In this document: in pieces, positions 1 to 12,592 of the stretch
Position numbering within the stretch: position 1 is the stretch's first letter
Layout of the letters: the number at the start of each line of letters is the position of its first letter
Assembly (NCBI RefSeq): GCF_042242105.1
Contig: NC_092020.1
Location: forward strand, 7,136,501 to 7,200,500
Reading direction: 5' to 3'
DNA: 64,000 bases
Source: Pempheris klunzingeri
Lineage: Eukaryota > Chordata > Actinopteri > Acropomatiformes > Pempheridae
Made by a program: the position numbers and the translations under genes
The notes under the pieces: generated by a model
What the model saw: only the letters and a program-made list of their open reading frames with translations
Databases searched by the model: none
What the model was told of the DNA's origin: nothing

Positions 1-319
1 CTTTCTGAACACACAGTTTTTAGCTCCTGTCTTTTCAAGCATGTTTATACATATTTTCTGAAAGATGGAGCACTCTAAATAGTCTTTTCTCATAGTTTGA
101 GGGCTTGTAGACACAACAGGGACACCATTTATGTTGAAAAGACATTAGAAAGTGCATTTTGCCTCATATGTCCCCTTTAATGTGACACTGCTGATCACTC
201 AACCACCCTTTTCTCCTCCCAAAAAATGATTATTTACCATGTAGCCTTTATAGATGTGTACTTCAACTTCCTTTTGAGCCCAAAAGATCACCAATGTTTG
301 TGTCAATATGCACAAATAA

Positions 320-325
320 TTTATT
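320..325 (-). terminator. Candidate polyadenylation signal of the plastin gene
   Basis: AATAAA on the minus strand (TTTATT on plus), about 180 bp beyond the TAA stop at 502-504. A short 3' UTR containing the TG repeat at 461-486 would result. No other strong signal lies closer. Confidence 0.5.
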
Positions 326-460
326 TTGTTTCTAACAGCTGAAACAGACCAGATTGATAAAAAGAAACTTCTGTTTATGGTAATAACTGCATATAGGAAC
401 CAGACAATACAGCGACCTTCACTTTCTCCATGTCTCATCCAATCAAACAGGGTCAGCCAG

Positions 461-461
461 T

Positions 462-486
<25 letters not shown>
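461..486. repeat. (TG)n microsatellite in the plastin 3' UTR region
   Basis: Thirteen TG units directly beyond the stop codon of the minus-strand plastin gene. On the mRNA it would be a CA repeat. Confidence 0.9.
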
Positions 487-492
<6 letters not shown>

Positions 493-501
493 GGTGTGTA
501 T

Positions 502-1273
502 TTAAGCCCTCTTCATGCCTCTCCCCATCAGGCAGGCGAAGATGGTCATCACCATTTTGGGGTTGACCTCCACCAAGTCGTCAGGCAGGGCGTAGACTTT
601 CGCCCCGATCTTCCTCGCCATGGAAACGGCATACCTGGTGCAGGAAAGGGTCACAGTTAGCATCACTATGGCAACACAGCATACCTTGAATGCTCATTGT
701 ATATTACAGCTGCTTTTTTTTTTTTTTTTTTTTAAACACAGTACATTTTTCATCCTACATCACTGAGGACTGTGAACTTTTTTTTAAACCAGCTAAAGAA
801 GGAATCTATACATCTGTGTCAAAATCCTACGTTCACTGTGGGACATTTAGAAAGCAGAAAAATGTGTGTACATGCATATTATAATTATACTTTGTAGAAA
901 AATTGTTGTCATGCAAAGAATAATTTCATTTGAGCAAACACAAATCCCTTTTTGCTCAATAGATTAATTTCCAGGTTTGCTACAATACACATTCAGTGCA
1001 CAAAAAAAAAACATCCATAATAATAAGTTTACAATATTCCTAGTGCTTCCCCCCCGTCCTGTCTCTCATGGCTGATAATCCTACGAGCAATCGGACTGGA
1101 AAACAAAAGAAACTATCCACTATAATACTATATTACTTGGCATTGTCCAGTTTGTCTTCATCTGTCAGACTTCCTGTTTTCACCAGCTCAAAGTTCACAC
1201 TCTGCGGCTGAATGGCATCAATCACCTCCAGAACAGGAAGACTGGTACTGATCGATTTGTCCTGAACAGAGGG

Positions 1274-1304
<31 letters not shown>

Positions 1305-4300
1305 TAACTTACTATGTGTGCTACATACAGTGTGAACCAAGTCCAGAACTGGCCTTCTTTGATAGGGAAGAGCCAAACTATACTATAAAGCTAGACTAAA
1401 ATGTAACTCACCTTAAAGCTTTTGATAGAGGAACTCTTGCCAGCCTCAGCCAAAGTCTTGTTGACCCATGAAATTATCAAATCATCTCCTGCTACTTCCC
1501 CATGTCCAAGGTCTTCAAGAACATTCAAAGTGTACCTGCAGACAGATTAGCAGACCAGATGTAAGACTGTCAGCTATTAAATCATGTCCTGTTATAGACA
1601 CCACGTGCACTGACTGGTAGCCTCTGTCTTCTAAAACGCCTTAATGTTCCAAAAAGTTGATACTACAATACTACATATCCCATAAACCCAGTGTTTAGTA
1701 ATCCTTCTCTCAGTGCCTTCCCTGCTGTCATTCTGGATGTGTTTGTTTTCTTCACTACTTAAGGGACAAACATGTTGGAAGTGCCCTTTAGGTCTACCTT
1801 TCACTCCTTCCACTATGTGACAGTGACAGAAACTGCGTGTGTGTGTGTGTGTGGGGGGGTGGGGGGGTGGGGGGGTGGGGGGGTTGACTCTGTGCTGAGG
1901 GAACAGCGCCCTCTCCTTGTTTTGGGCTGTAAAACACCTTTCCATGACCTCCATGGAAAACACTGTGATGTCATGGATAGATGTGAAGGGAAGTACATGA
2001 CTACACTTATGTGACAGCAGATGTGGGTCCACTGGATGATGAACTGATTAAAATAGTGCTGCTGCAAGGAATTGTGGGACGGCATCATCTCTCTGGCTCT
2101 TTTTCACTCATTTAGGAAATGTCCTGAGCTGGATGCTTTTAGGGTTGACTTCCTTAGCTGTGGTATCGCTTGTTTAAGTAAGTAAATCACCTCCTCATCA
2201 GCTGCCACACCAGTGCCAGAGTTAGAGTCTCATTTCCATCATAGAGGTCCTGTCCGCCGATTCCCACCAAGGAAAAGCCAGCTTTTTCCTTCCCCAGCTC
2301 CACGGCATAGTTACAGTTTTCTATCTGTCGTACACACACACACAAACACACAAATACAAATTAGAATATTTCACAATAAACTCATACTATTTAGTTTACA
2401 CAGTTTTTGAAGAATCTCAGCAGGTAGGTTGTTCCAAACATCTCGGAGAACTAACCACAGATTATTATAAGGAACAATCATAAAGGACTCGCGTACACTC
2501 ACCTTTTTTAAATGCCCTCCTCCTACTTTCTTGAATGGAGGGTGGTTGACTCTGTTGTTCCAGTCCACTGGCACCTTGATCCTCTCATAAAGCTGGAGAA
2601 TCACCATGGCATCCTGCAGATCACTGCATTAACACACACGCACATATTCATCAAGCAGTTCATCGTGCACCGACGTGGCAATAAACAGCAAAAACAATAA
2701 CTGCAGCCAGTCGTTGCAGGCAGAGAGACACCGACCCATAGATGTGGTGAACATGTGGACTGACTCCAAGAGAGTTCATCCAGTTCCTGAAAGTCTTCTC
2801 CTCCCTGCTCTCACCTTGACATAAGACATGAGACAGTCAGAGGCAGAGCTGAGCCTCACACACACACACACACACACACACAGGACTTCATAAAGCTGCT
2901 TCCTATATCTAAGGATATTGGTGAAAAGAGGGACCATTCATCCAAGCTTACCCTCCAGATCCCAGTCCTGGTTCTCTGGTTTGGTGAGAGCCGGGTGTTT
3001 GTTGAAGAGCGTGGCTACGAAGGCCATGTTGAGCTTCGCGTTTCCAGACACGACATCAGTGGCAGTCACGAACTGTCGGCAGCCGAGTCGGTCGGCCTGT
3101 TTGAGCATACACTCCGCTCTATTCATGAGATCCTTCTCCTGGTGACACACAAACGAACAATGATTTATATTGGTGTGCTCATGGAGTTTTGTGTGTTTAA
3201 AGGGGTAGTTTGGTTTATTTGAAGTAGGACTGTAAGAGATCCATAGTTACTGTAGCTACACTAGATTGCAGGCAGGAGTCTGTTAAGCAGTGTGCTTTAG
3301 TGGACGGGGTCAACAGAAGAAAATCTTCAACTGTACGCTACATTTAGAATATTTTCACCACAAACAAACTGATCGAGGCCGTGGTAGACTAGCGACTCCC
3401 ATGTTCTATTAAGTAAAATCAGTGTTTTTGGCAGTGGAGTCTGATGGCTTTGAAGAGAAAGAGATAATGGCTGCAGAAAGGGCTGAAGCCATTAAAACAA
3501 TGTAAAGCAGTGAAAATAATAAATATAACGTACACTTAAACTGATATGTGTCTAAAACACACTTTTCTGCTGCCCCCATCCACAGCACTTCATCGCTTGC
3601 TGTGACTCCTGCTTGCCTCTCCAAACTGGGAGCATGCTGACCACCATAATTATGCCTTTAAAACTTTAACTCTCAGGTTGATCCCCTGTTGGTCCAGTGA
3701 GGCCAAAATTCATTACTGATTTAAGTTGTAATCTCTGAAGAAATGCATAATGAATAGAATATTAAAAGCAAGTGCTGTACATTTTGCAGACTAACAATAA
3801 AAAGTTGCATGTTCTCGCTGTAAGTGTCGTTTCACCCGCTTACATAAAGACCAGTCATGTCGATCTCAACCCGTGGGACGTCTTCTTTGCTGCCGTCCGG
3901 AGCGATCTGCTGCAGCAGGTGGAAGTAGGCCTTGGAGTCCTGCACAGAAGCAGGTGGACACATAGGGGTTAAAGAGTGAGATGGCGGTCTGAGCGATAAT
4001 ACAGTTCAAGCAGCATTGTCACAATCTGCTATACTGGTCTGCTGCTCCTGGTATTTTTCCACACTCTCTGACCTACTCACCTGGCCATGCCTCCCTATCA
4101 GTGGCAATCACCCTCACCTGGTTCCACAGCTACAGTCAATTTGGACTTTTGGACACTTTGGACTGATTTCCTGGTTTCGACCCTGTTTGCCCCTGACTAC
4201 TGCTCCTCGTCTCTGCCCTGGTAATAACCTCAGCCTTCTGTTCCTGACCACGAGCTACGCCTGTGTCCTTCCTGTCTTCTGTCTGCCTGCTGACTACCTC

Positions 4301-7300
4301 ACCTCCTGCCTGTCACCGATTCTCCGCCTGTTTGCTCCATTTGGGTTTGTTTGCTTCGCTGTCTGCCTGCCTGTTGCTGACCCCGGTTCCGGATTTAACT
4401 ACGAGTCTAGCCTGTCCCTCTCTGGTCCAGTTGCCTCCCATCTACCCAGCCAGCAGATTATCATCCTGCTTGCAAACTCCCCGTTACAAGCATCACACTG
4501 CCACTTCTTTACCTTAATGTCTCCAGAGAGGTTTGATATGGACATGTCGACTTTCTTTAGGTGGAAATTGGCCCAGCGCAGCAGCAGCTCCTCCGGACTG
4601 AGCTTCATCAGCTCTTCTAGACTCTCCCCTTCCTCTAGCAACGCTGCTATAGCTGCACACACAAACACAAGCAGGGCCGACGTGTGTCTTTGTTCTATTC
4701 TACTTTCATGCTGCCAAGGTTTGGTGCTGAAAGCCTGATATATATATATATATATATATATATTACTTTTGTCATGTGAGGTTTGTCTGTGTGCACATGT
4801 GGTTTTCTATCTGCAGATTAGTCTGACTGTGTGTGCTTGTACACACCTTCGTTGCGACTCAGCTCTATATCGGCGAAGAGTCCGATCTTGATGATCTGCC
4901 AGAGGAGTCCAAGCACCAGGTGAGGTTTTCCCTCCTTCAGATCTTGAGCTCCGATGTTGACGACTTGGCAGCCGATGGCCGAGGCTGAATTGAGAGCCAA
5001 GTTCAGATTCTCCTGTTGGGGCAAAAGATAAGTTGGGAGGAAACTGATCAACTATTGAGCTTCACAGCAAAGCCAAAATAAAGTTCAGCTTCCTGCAATT
5101 TAATGTTTGTATGTATAATCAATGAAGTAGTTTTGGATATGAATCACTTCAAATAATGTTACCTGATTTATCATTTTCAAAAGTCCCTAAATAGAACTGC
5201 CACTGCAATCCATTTGATATTGTTTTGTACAATTTATGCAGTGAAGTTGAATCCCGCTAAACTTGTTGCATACAACTGGTTGACTTGTTAAGCAACCGAC
5301 AAACCTGTGTGGTGAAAGCCGTGAGTTTCTTTTTATTGATGGTCCTTTCATCGATGGTGTCAGGAACAGAGAGGTTGATGAGTTTACTGCAAAAACACAT
5401 TCAAAAAAACAAACAAACATATAAGCACACAAAGACATGTTGAAAGCTGGTTAACAGATGAGGACAACGGTACAAATTAAAGTCAGGAGTAGAAAAGTAC
5501 AGTTTGATTTCTGCCAGATTTGTCTTTACCAAAGTATGATGCCATCTGCCACTGCTTTAAACAGAGCGTCGGTGTTGGGGTTGATGGGCATGGCGTGTTT
5601 GCAGTCTGGGTCCTTCTCCAAAGAAGAGTTGATATAGTTGGCGAAGGCGAAGCGCTCCTGCTCTGAAATACAGTTGAGTCAAGTGTCACACACCCCCTCT
5701 GCCACCCTGGCTTCACCGTGTTAGAGTTACTCAGTGATTGCAGAAGTTATGTAGCTTCACCAACCAGAGATCGAATGCTGAGTTCCTTCACTAGAGATCT
5801 CGCTGGTGCCCCCGATGGCTACGATGCCCTCTTTCTTGTTGAGAGCTTTCCTGAAGCCCTGAGCCATGCTGTCTTCCTTCATGTCCTGGAAAATCTGAAC
5901 GTGCACACAAAAACACACGGCATGACTTACAGCCAATCAAAATGTGGCTACATTTGTGAGGATACTGATGAAGGTTGTTTACCACCGGTTAGGCGGCTTG
6001 TTAGTCTTTTTCTCAGTTAGACATTCAACTATTTAGTTTAAAAATCATCCATCATATTCCTGATGGACTGAGCAAAAATGACATTTACCTGTTAAAGATT
6101 TTGCTGGCTGCAAGTAAAAAGGCCATTACAAAATGCTGGCTCCAAAAAAAACAGTCCTACTGCTGGCCTTTTTGTTAATATTGTTAAACATCTACAGCTC
6201 TTAGAACAGATGACCCACTCCATACGACTCCAAAAAGAACTGGGAAAATAACGGTGGGAAAAATGGTGTATTTATTTAGCTAATGAGACGGATATTTAAC
6301 TTTACTGTGTGTGACAGTACATCGTAAAGATGCTAAACTTGCCTTGACTCATTTTCATCCCATGACCTCATATGTTCGTTCTGTATTGTGTTTGTTTACT
6401 CTTGCCAATGTAAAAATTCTCATAAATAAAAAGTTAATAAAAAATAATAATAATAATAAAAAATAATAAATAAAAATCAGCAAATTAGTCATAAATTTAT
6501 TTTCATAAAATCTAGTCAGTCAATCAACGGGCTAATTCATCAGTCGGATGTCAGTCAGCCAACAAGTTAGGACTTTATCTAGTCAGCAATAGTTAGTTTA
6601 ACTGTTAGTAAAGCTGCCAGTTGTCAGTTAGTTAGTTTGTTAGTGTTACCTACAGCCGTGAACTCTTCAAGGTCGATATGGCTGTCGCTGTCTCTGTCCA
6701 GCTTCTGTAGGAGTTCTCTGATCTGGTACCCAGGCAGAGGACTGCCCACCTCGCGGAAGAGATTGCCCAGTTCAGAGGCGCAGATGTACCCATTACCATC
6801 CACATCTGGAGCAGTGGGGAGGAGGCAGGAGTGCCGGGGTAGGAGGGAGGGAAAATAGCAAAGTTGAAGCAACATTTGAAGCCCTTGCTTTTTCTATTTT
6901 TTATTAATATAACCCTGTCGGCATCGTTTTACACTCGCTAACCTAAACACAGGGAGTCTGGTAGGACTAGACTGATCAGTTCTTTACAAAAAAATGCAAC
7001 TCTCAGTGAGAAATCCCATGATGTGAGCATTAACCAGGAGGATATAACTCATGAGTTGCACTGAGGGAAGTGTAGGGTCCAGGATTTTCAAAGGATTCAG
7101 GATTCAAAATATCTGAGCCTCTGCTGTCTTTCATTTGTGTAACACTGAGTAGCTGCAGTATCGCTTTAATAGCACATAGAGCAAAATGAAGCAAGGAAAT
7201 CTGACAAGACGTGGAAATCTATAAGAGAAGAGGATATTGAATTACATCATACTGTGTTGGATGACAAGATCGACATCACTGAGTCTCTGTACCATATTAT

Positions 7301-7897
7301 TCCTCACGTTGTGTCCTAGCTTGTCACTGTTTCCCCCTTGTGCCTGCTTTACCTTACCCCTTATCACCGGTGCCTGTGTGCTACACATAGATCCAACCGG
7401 TAACACTGTACCAGAACCATCTGGCCACACATGGACCCAGCAGGCACAAACCAGACATCCCTTTATGACATCATGATACAGATCGGCACCCAGGGAGACC
7501 TCATGTCTACACACGAGTGGGGGGGGACATCTAAAACATCTAGCCCAGCTATGGTAACAAAATCCATCTCCCAGTAATAGTTACTTCTCACTTTAAACTG
7601 CACTAAAACTGGTGTGGACAAAAATGTCAATTTGCAGTTTTACAGACAAATAGGTGGATTTTGTTTTTTTTAAACCTTTGGACAGAGCCAGGATCGCCAT
7701 GAGTGGGATCAGTCTTGTCATATATATCGATAAGTGTATTTTCCAAAATGTTAAACTATACCTTTAAATCGATAAATGAAATGTGGATGTACCAGAGGTT
7801 TGATTTCATTCCTTAAATGCCAAAAAGGACATCTGTTCGTCAGATGGTGCGGCCACAATGTACAAGAACATGTGTTTGTCAGGTGCTTCACTCCGTT

Positions 7898-7928
<31 letters not shown>

Positions 7929-8001
7929 ATTTCTACTCACCCACTTTCTGGAAGCCCTCCCTGATCTCCTCCATCTCCTCAGCACTGACCTGCGTTGACA
8001 T
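502..8001 (-). CDS. Plastin (fimbrin) family actin-bundling protein, complete coding region
   Basis: Cytoplasmic Ca2+-regulated protein that cross-links actin filaments. Fifteen coding exons join in phase to 620 residues (human plastins about 627-630): 7941-8001, 6654-6805, 5765-5894, 5530-5662, 5305-5386, 4847-5012, 4513-4652, 3844-3939, 2952-3138, 2736-2814, 2503-2623, 2191-2324, 1412-1535, 1137-1261, 502-634. Two EF-hands are visible: loop 1 D21-x-D-x-N-G-Y with E32, loop 2 D57-x-D-x-D with E68. Four calponin-homology domains in two actin-binding units follow, with family blocks such as [24 protein letters not shown] and the C-terminus [10 protein letters not shown]. The start [10 protein letters not shown] fits the family and sits 8 nt into its exon, so exon 1 is non-coding. 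Residues are a mix of L- and T-plastin ([13 protein letters not shown]) with an I-plastin-like KKIENCNY, so I do not choose between lcp1, pls3 and pls1. The loop before EGESREEK (NQDWDLEGE) is about three residues shorter than in mammalian plastins. Confidence 0.93.
1853..1883 (+). repeat. Four G7 tracts separated by single T (G-quadruplex motif)
   Basis: Follows a TG repeat and consists of four runs of seven guanines with one-base spacers. It lies in a plastin intron (between the exons ending 1535 and starting 2191), so the plastin pre-mRNA carries the C-rich strand. Confidence 0.85.
4739..4763. repeat. (TA)n microsatellite in a plastin intron
   Basis: Alternating TA over about 25 bp between the plastin exons at 4513-4652 and 4847-5012. 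Confidence 0.9.
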
Positions 8002-10428
8002 ATTAACACCTACAAAAAGCAGAGCACAAGGAAATGCAGCGTTTAGTTACTATGATACAACTTTAGCAATGAGAGATATGACGGACTGATGAACTCTTTA
8101 CCTCAGTTGTCATGCACATAGTCAGAAATAATTCTCTGTTTCTGCAGGTACTGCATGCACCACTGCCTGAAATGGTAGCATCTACCTGAAATGTCCATGC
8201 ATCAAAGTGGCCCTGTGTATTTTTTGCTGAAGAGCAGCCATAAGCGTCAACTAAAAAGCATTAAAATCATTAAAAATGCTGAAACTTAGTCCAGAGCAAG
8301 TAAAAAAAGGAGGTTTGACTGTTAAATGTGCGAACACTGGCCACCGTAAGCTACCGGTCATGACCCGATGATTTCTTGGGTGTCTCCTATTGGGGGTCCA
8401 GCACCCAGCTGAACATAGTGATGCTGAGCATATTGATTTATATTCATAACTTGGGCGTTTTAGAGTCACACAGACACAGATTTGTTAAATGGGATGGCTG
8501 GAGGCTCGATTAGCTCGGTCTACGAGATGTGATACAGTATTCCTCTCATAATTGGTAAATGCTTGTGTCAGCCTGGAGCCAGACTCCGGTTCTCAAACAG
8601 CACAGCTCTGTTAACTCGGCCAGGAAAATAGATAGTAGTTTGATCTATTATACAAAGAGCCATTTAGCATAGCAGTTACATCAGCCTAGAAACCCTCATA
8701 TGACATCTAATAGATTCATGTAGATTGCCTTTAGTGTAATATGATGCTGTAATGGAGGCTACAGAGAGTTTGTATTATAGCTTATGTGGAGACTTATTTA
8801 TATTGCAGCCGCTCTATATAGATATTTAATAGCTGATCCACATGTTTACGTCTACACTGGCTGAAAGATTAAAGGATCAGTTCACCAAAATGACAGAAAA
8901 ATACTTTTTCCACTTATGAATGACAATCACAGTGATTTTATCTGTTATAACTGACTATGGATATACTTACAGTGGCGTCTAGTTATGACAGCTTTTTGCT
9001 TATTTTTTGAGACCCTCTCTACCACCCAAATACAATGGAGGTGAACGGCACTTAGCTACTTACAGCATCAGAACATCAAAAGCAATGTCTCTTTCTGGGA
9101 ACAACATCCCGAGTACTCAGATAATCCACAGACTTTATGGTGAATTATTTTCTGCCAAAGCATAAAAACTTACTTTACTTATACTTTGGTCGCCTCATTT
9201 GTAGCACGCTGAAATCTCAAACTTCCCCAAAACAAACCAAAGGTGGTATCTCTCGAGGGTTACTGGCTGTGTTTTATGAGAAAATCAATTGCAATTTGGG
9301 CACCTGACCGTTTAATATGACCAAATATGCCACTAAATTTAGGTAGCCAAACATATTGCATGCACATCCCTTCAGTAACAGATAATCCCAACAGATCTGG
9401 ATGACGATTTCAGCAGCAAAAAGCAGAGCTCTGCGGTAGCTTGGCAGCTTAATGCATCACACAATGCATCAGCGTTATGTAGTATTCAAGAAAATATTGG
9501 CCTAGATATGCAGTCCCAGCAGTGAGACATAACTAGATTAGACTGTACTGTATACGGTTTAGTCTGAGAGAGCAGAGGCCTGCTTGCTGAGAAAAGACAA
9601 TATGGCAACTTGATGTATTACATCCACACACGATCGATACGAGCCTAAGAAGCCGGGACCATCCAGACATATCAAGCATTACGAGGCTGAGGTTTGGCAT
9701 CTAGTCCTGTTTGTCCCTAGTTTCTGATTTGGGACTTTAAATAGACAAAAAAAACTAAAAAAAGCTTTGGGCTTTTGATGGTGGGCTTTAACTAAAATCA
9801 CCTTTCAACATCCACTCCACTCCAATCAGAGGTGAAGTGGCTCCTGACAAATCACCTCTGAAATGTGCCATGACCGTATAACTGCATCACACATTAAACA
9901 AATAGGCTGTGCTTCAGAGCAAACATGCAAACACAGCGGTTGCAGCGTCAGACAGACACAGCAATGATTTACCAAACTGGATATAATAGTGTGGAGGCTT
10001 GATAGAAGCATTTTTGAGTGTATTTCTGCTCCGCGGGGGAATGCATTGAACTCAAGCTATGTTTATAATCCACACAGCCATGACTGTGTTTAGTGGTTTT
10101 GCAAATGTCATTATTCTAAATTCAACTTTCAGTGTGAAACCTCTCATACAAAAGACAGTATGTTGTTACTGCCACCAGATGTCACTGCCTCAGGGAGAAC
10201 AGAGCTTCATGTTAAGGTTTGCCCTTCTTGTGTTTTCTGGCCACGTTTCTTAAAGTGGAGGTCTGTTAATGCCAACATTAATCAAAATATCCCAGAAATA
10301 AAATGACAGGGTCATGCATGGCATGTTTGGAGAAAAAGATCAAATATCTGTATCAATTTTGGTGGGAAAAATATGTGAAGTTAGTCTTTATCAGACACCA
10401 AACTGTAAATGGTAAATATAAATATACA

Positions 10429-10455
10429 TATACACACACACATATATATATATAT

Positions 10456-10521
<66 letters not shown>

Positions 10522-10545
10522 ATGTATATATATATATATATATAA
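10429..10545. repeat. Compound CA/TA/TG repeat in plastin intron 1
   Basis: Alternating blocks (CA)n, (TA)n, (CA)n, a long (TA)n, (TG)n and (TA)n. The order CA-TA-TG is self-complementary, so the tract can fold into a hairpin or cruciform. It lies in the probable first intron of plastin. Confidence 0.9.
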
Positions 10546-10731
10546 ATAAATAAATCAGTCAACAATCAGCCTGTAGTTCAAATCCAATAAATCTTCATTA
10601 GTCAAACATTGACTCTATGACGTGATATTTGTATTTAGGATGTGAGCACCCATTTATCCAGAGATGCACATGACTGAAGGAGTGTGTTTATGACCTACAG
10701 GAGTCCTGATGGACACACACCCCACACCCCA

Positions 10732-10732
<1 letters not shown>

Positions 10733-10778
<46 letters not shown>
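10733..10778. repeat. (CA)n microsatellite in plastin intron 1
   Basis: A long CA repeat preceded by imperfect CCCACACC units. Confidence 0.9.
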
Positions 10779-10780
<2 letters not shown>

Positions 10781-11451
10781 TCTGTGTTTAGAATGACGGT
10801 GCACTTATGTCACCATTGCTCTGTCACACTCCAGTAATATTCATTTTGAGTTGAGTGTTCATTGAGAAAAAAAAAACAACCTTCAGCTACATGTATTTGG
10901 AAGCTGCCATAAAAGATGTTATTCAAATGGTGGCCATCAAGTACTTTATCATACAGGCTGCAGGCACTTTTAAAGCATGAACCTATTGCATGCACAATAA
11001 ATCTTCTTCTTACTTTTATCAGGCTAACTAACAGGCTAGATGGGGGTAATAAATCAGCAGGCACCCTGCAAATACCAAAAAAATAAAATAGTACTCATAA
11101 TATATTCACATAAATGGTAGAAATTGCATTTGTAAACGTGCCTGACATTGAAACATATTTGATGAACATTTCTGCACTGTATTTCCAGAGCCCAAACTAG
11201 CCTTTAAATGCATTTAATGCTACATAACCCACGAATCCTGCTGATTTCCAGTCCCTGCCAGCGTTGGTTAGTCCCACAGGTCTCAGCACACCCTGAGGTG
11301 AGCTGTGAAGCGTCTGTCTGGCTCAGTGGAAGAACACCAGATGTGCCGCAGTGAGGAATAAATCCTGTTTTCTGCTCCCTGTCAGCCGGACAGCACGCTT
11401 CCCCCCGCTGAGTGATGGGAAAACGCCCTTAAAAACGCTGCTTCCTCTTAC

Positions 11452-11720
11452 CTGAAGTCTGCTGGTGCTGTTCAGTGAAGCCACCCGGGGCAGTGAATCC
11501 CTGTGTCGGCCTCTCACCGCTCCTCAGCCCCGTTTTCTGAGCTGACACCGCCCGGTGAGCAGCCCCGCTCCGCCCCTCCGCGCCGCCCCCTTCCACTCAG
11601 CAGCCCTCCTCCGCCGTCCTTTCATCCTCCTCAGCGGCCATGTCGGACCGCTCTGCGGGGAAGACGGTGGCGGCTTCTCTGAGCGCTGCTTCGGCCTGGA
11701 GAGCCGAGACTGTCTAAAAC
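11452..11720 (-). promoter_or_regulatory. Probable non-coding exon 1 and GC-rich promoter of the plastin gene
   Basis: On the minus strand a good donor (TTCAG followed by GTAAGAGG) ends a candidate exon at 11452. The first coding exon has its acceptor at 8010-8011, giving a first intron of about 3.4 kb. From about 11520 to 11700 the DNA is GC- and CpG-rich (runs such as CCGCTCCGCCCCTCCGCGCC), unlike its AT-rich surroundings, as expected of a CpG promoter. The transcription start is not resolved. Confidence 0.6.
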
Positions 11721-12556
11721 ACATGTATTATTGACACGGAAAGAGGAAAACGGAGACTAGTTCATAAAATGGCTAAATGTCTGACCAATTATGCTAATGC
11801 TAACCAATTTGAATGCAAAAACAGCCTGGAGCATTAGCTTAATTAGCCAAATAGCTAGGTGTATAGCAATTTCATTAATTGTAGGCCGTTGGTTGTGGAA
11901 GATGGACAAAGTTACAGGTCAAATTCAGTATTTGAAAACTGATATAACATAAAGCAAGTATTTCAGACTGATAACGTAAGGCAGTAAATGACATTGTTTA
12001 ATGTCAGTTTAATAGTATTGAATCTTGCTACGTTAAAGTTAAAGAGGGACATTAAAGTTGAAACCAAAAAAGCTAAAGGAAGTGTTTTATTTCATTTTTA
12101 TTTATTGATTCTTTTACATTTTCTTCCAGAAAATGTGTCTATAAATGAGCCTCAAGACGGTACTCTCTGCAGCCAAGATGGCACCCAACCAAGGGAAGCC
12201 TAAAAAAAACCTAAGCCTAAAAAAAACAAACCCTCCGTGTGAATGAGCTGTTCAGTGGGCCTCTTCTTTTTTTCTTGCAATAAGCTAAAGTTAAACACGA
12301 CAGAGCCACACGCACATTGGCAACTGTTTCCCCGTGTTGCATTCGTGCCACCCGCGTCCCTCCGACCGGCCTCACCCATCCGCTGCTGTAGCACCTTATT
12401 GGTAACAGGCCCACTGTTGGACTCGCATGTGCAGATAAACCAGAGGAAGTCGAGGCTGTAGCACATCTGCTGACGTGCCGCGTGCTCATACATGCCACTG
12501 TAGTGACTAATGCCTCCAGGTTGGATGTAAAGTGGGGATTCTGTATTACCTATGCA

Positions 12557-12592
<36 letters not shown>

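Noticed and set aside
4016-4738. A 240-codon plus-strand open frame
   Set aside because: It crosses, antisense, the plastin exon at 4513-4652 and its intron. The rest is Ser/Leu/Cys-rich with no recognisable domain. The upstream part may be a mobile-element fragment, but I could not support a family.
11913-11935. GTCAAATTCAGT resembling the snoRNA pocket 1 segment
   Set aside because: Only about 12 bases match. There is no closing stem, H box or ACA in the expected places.
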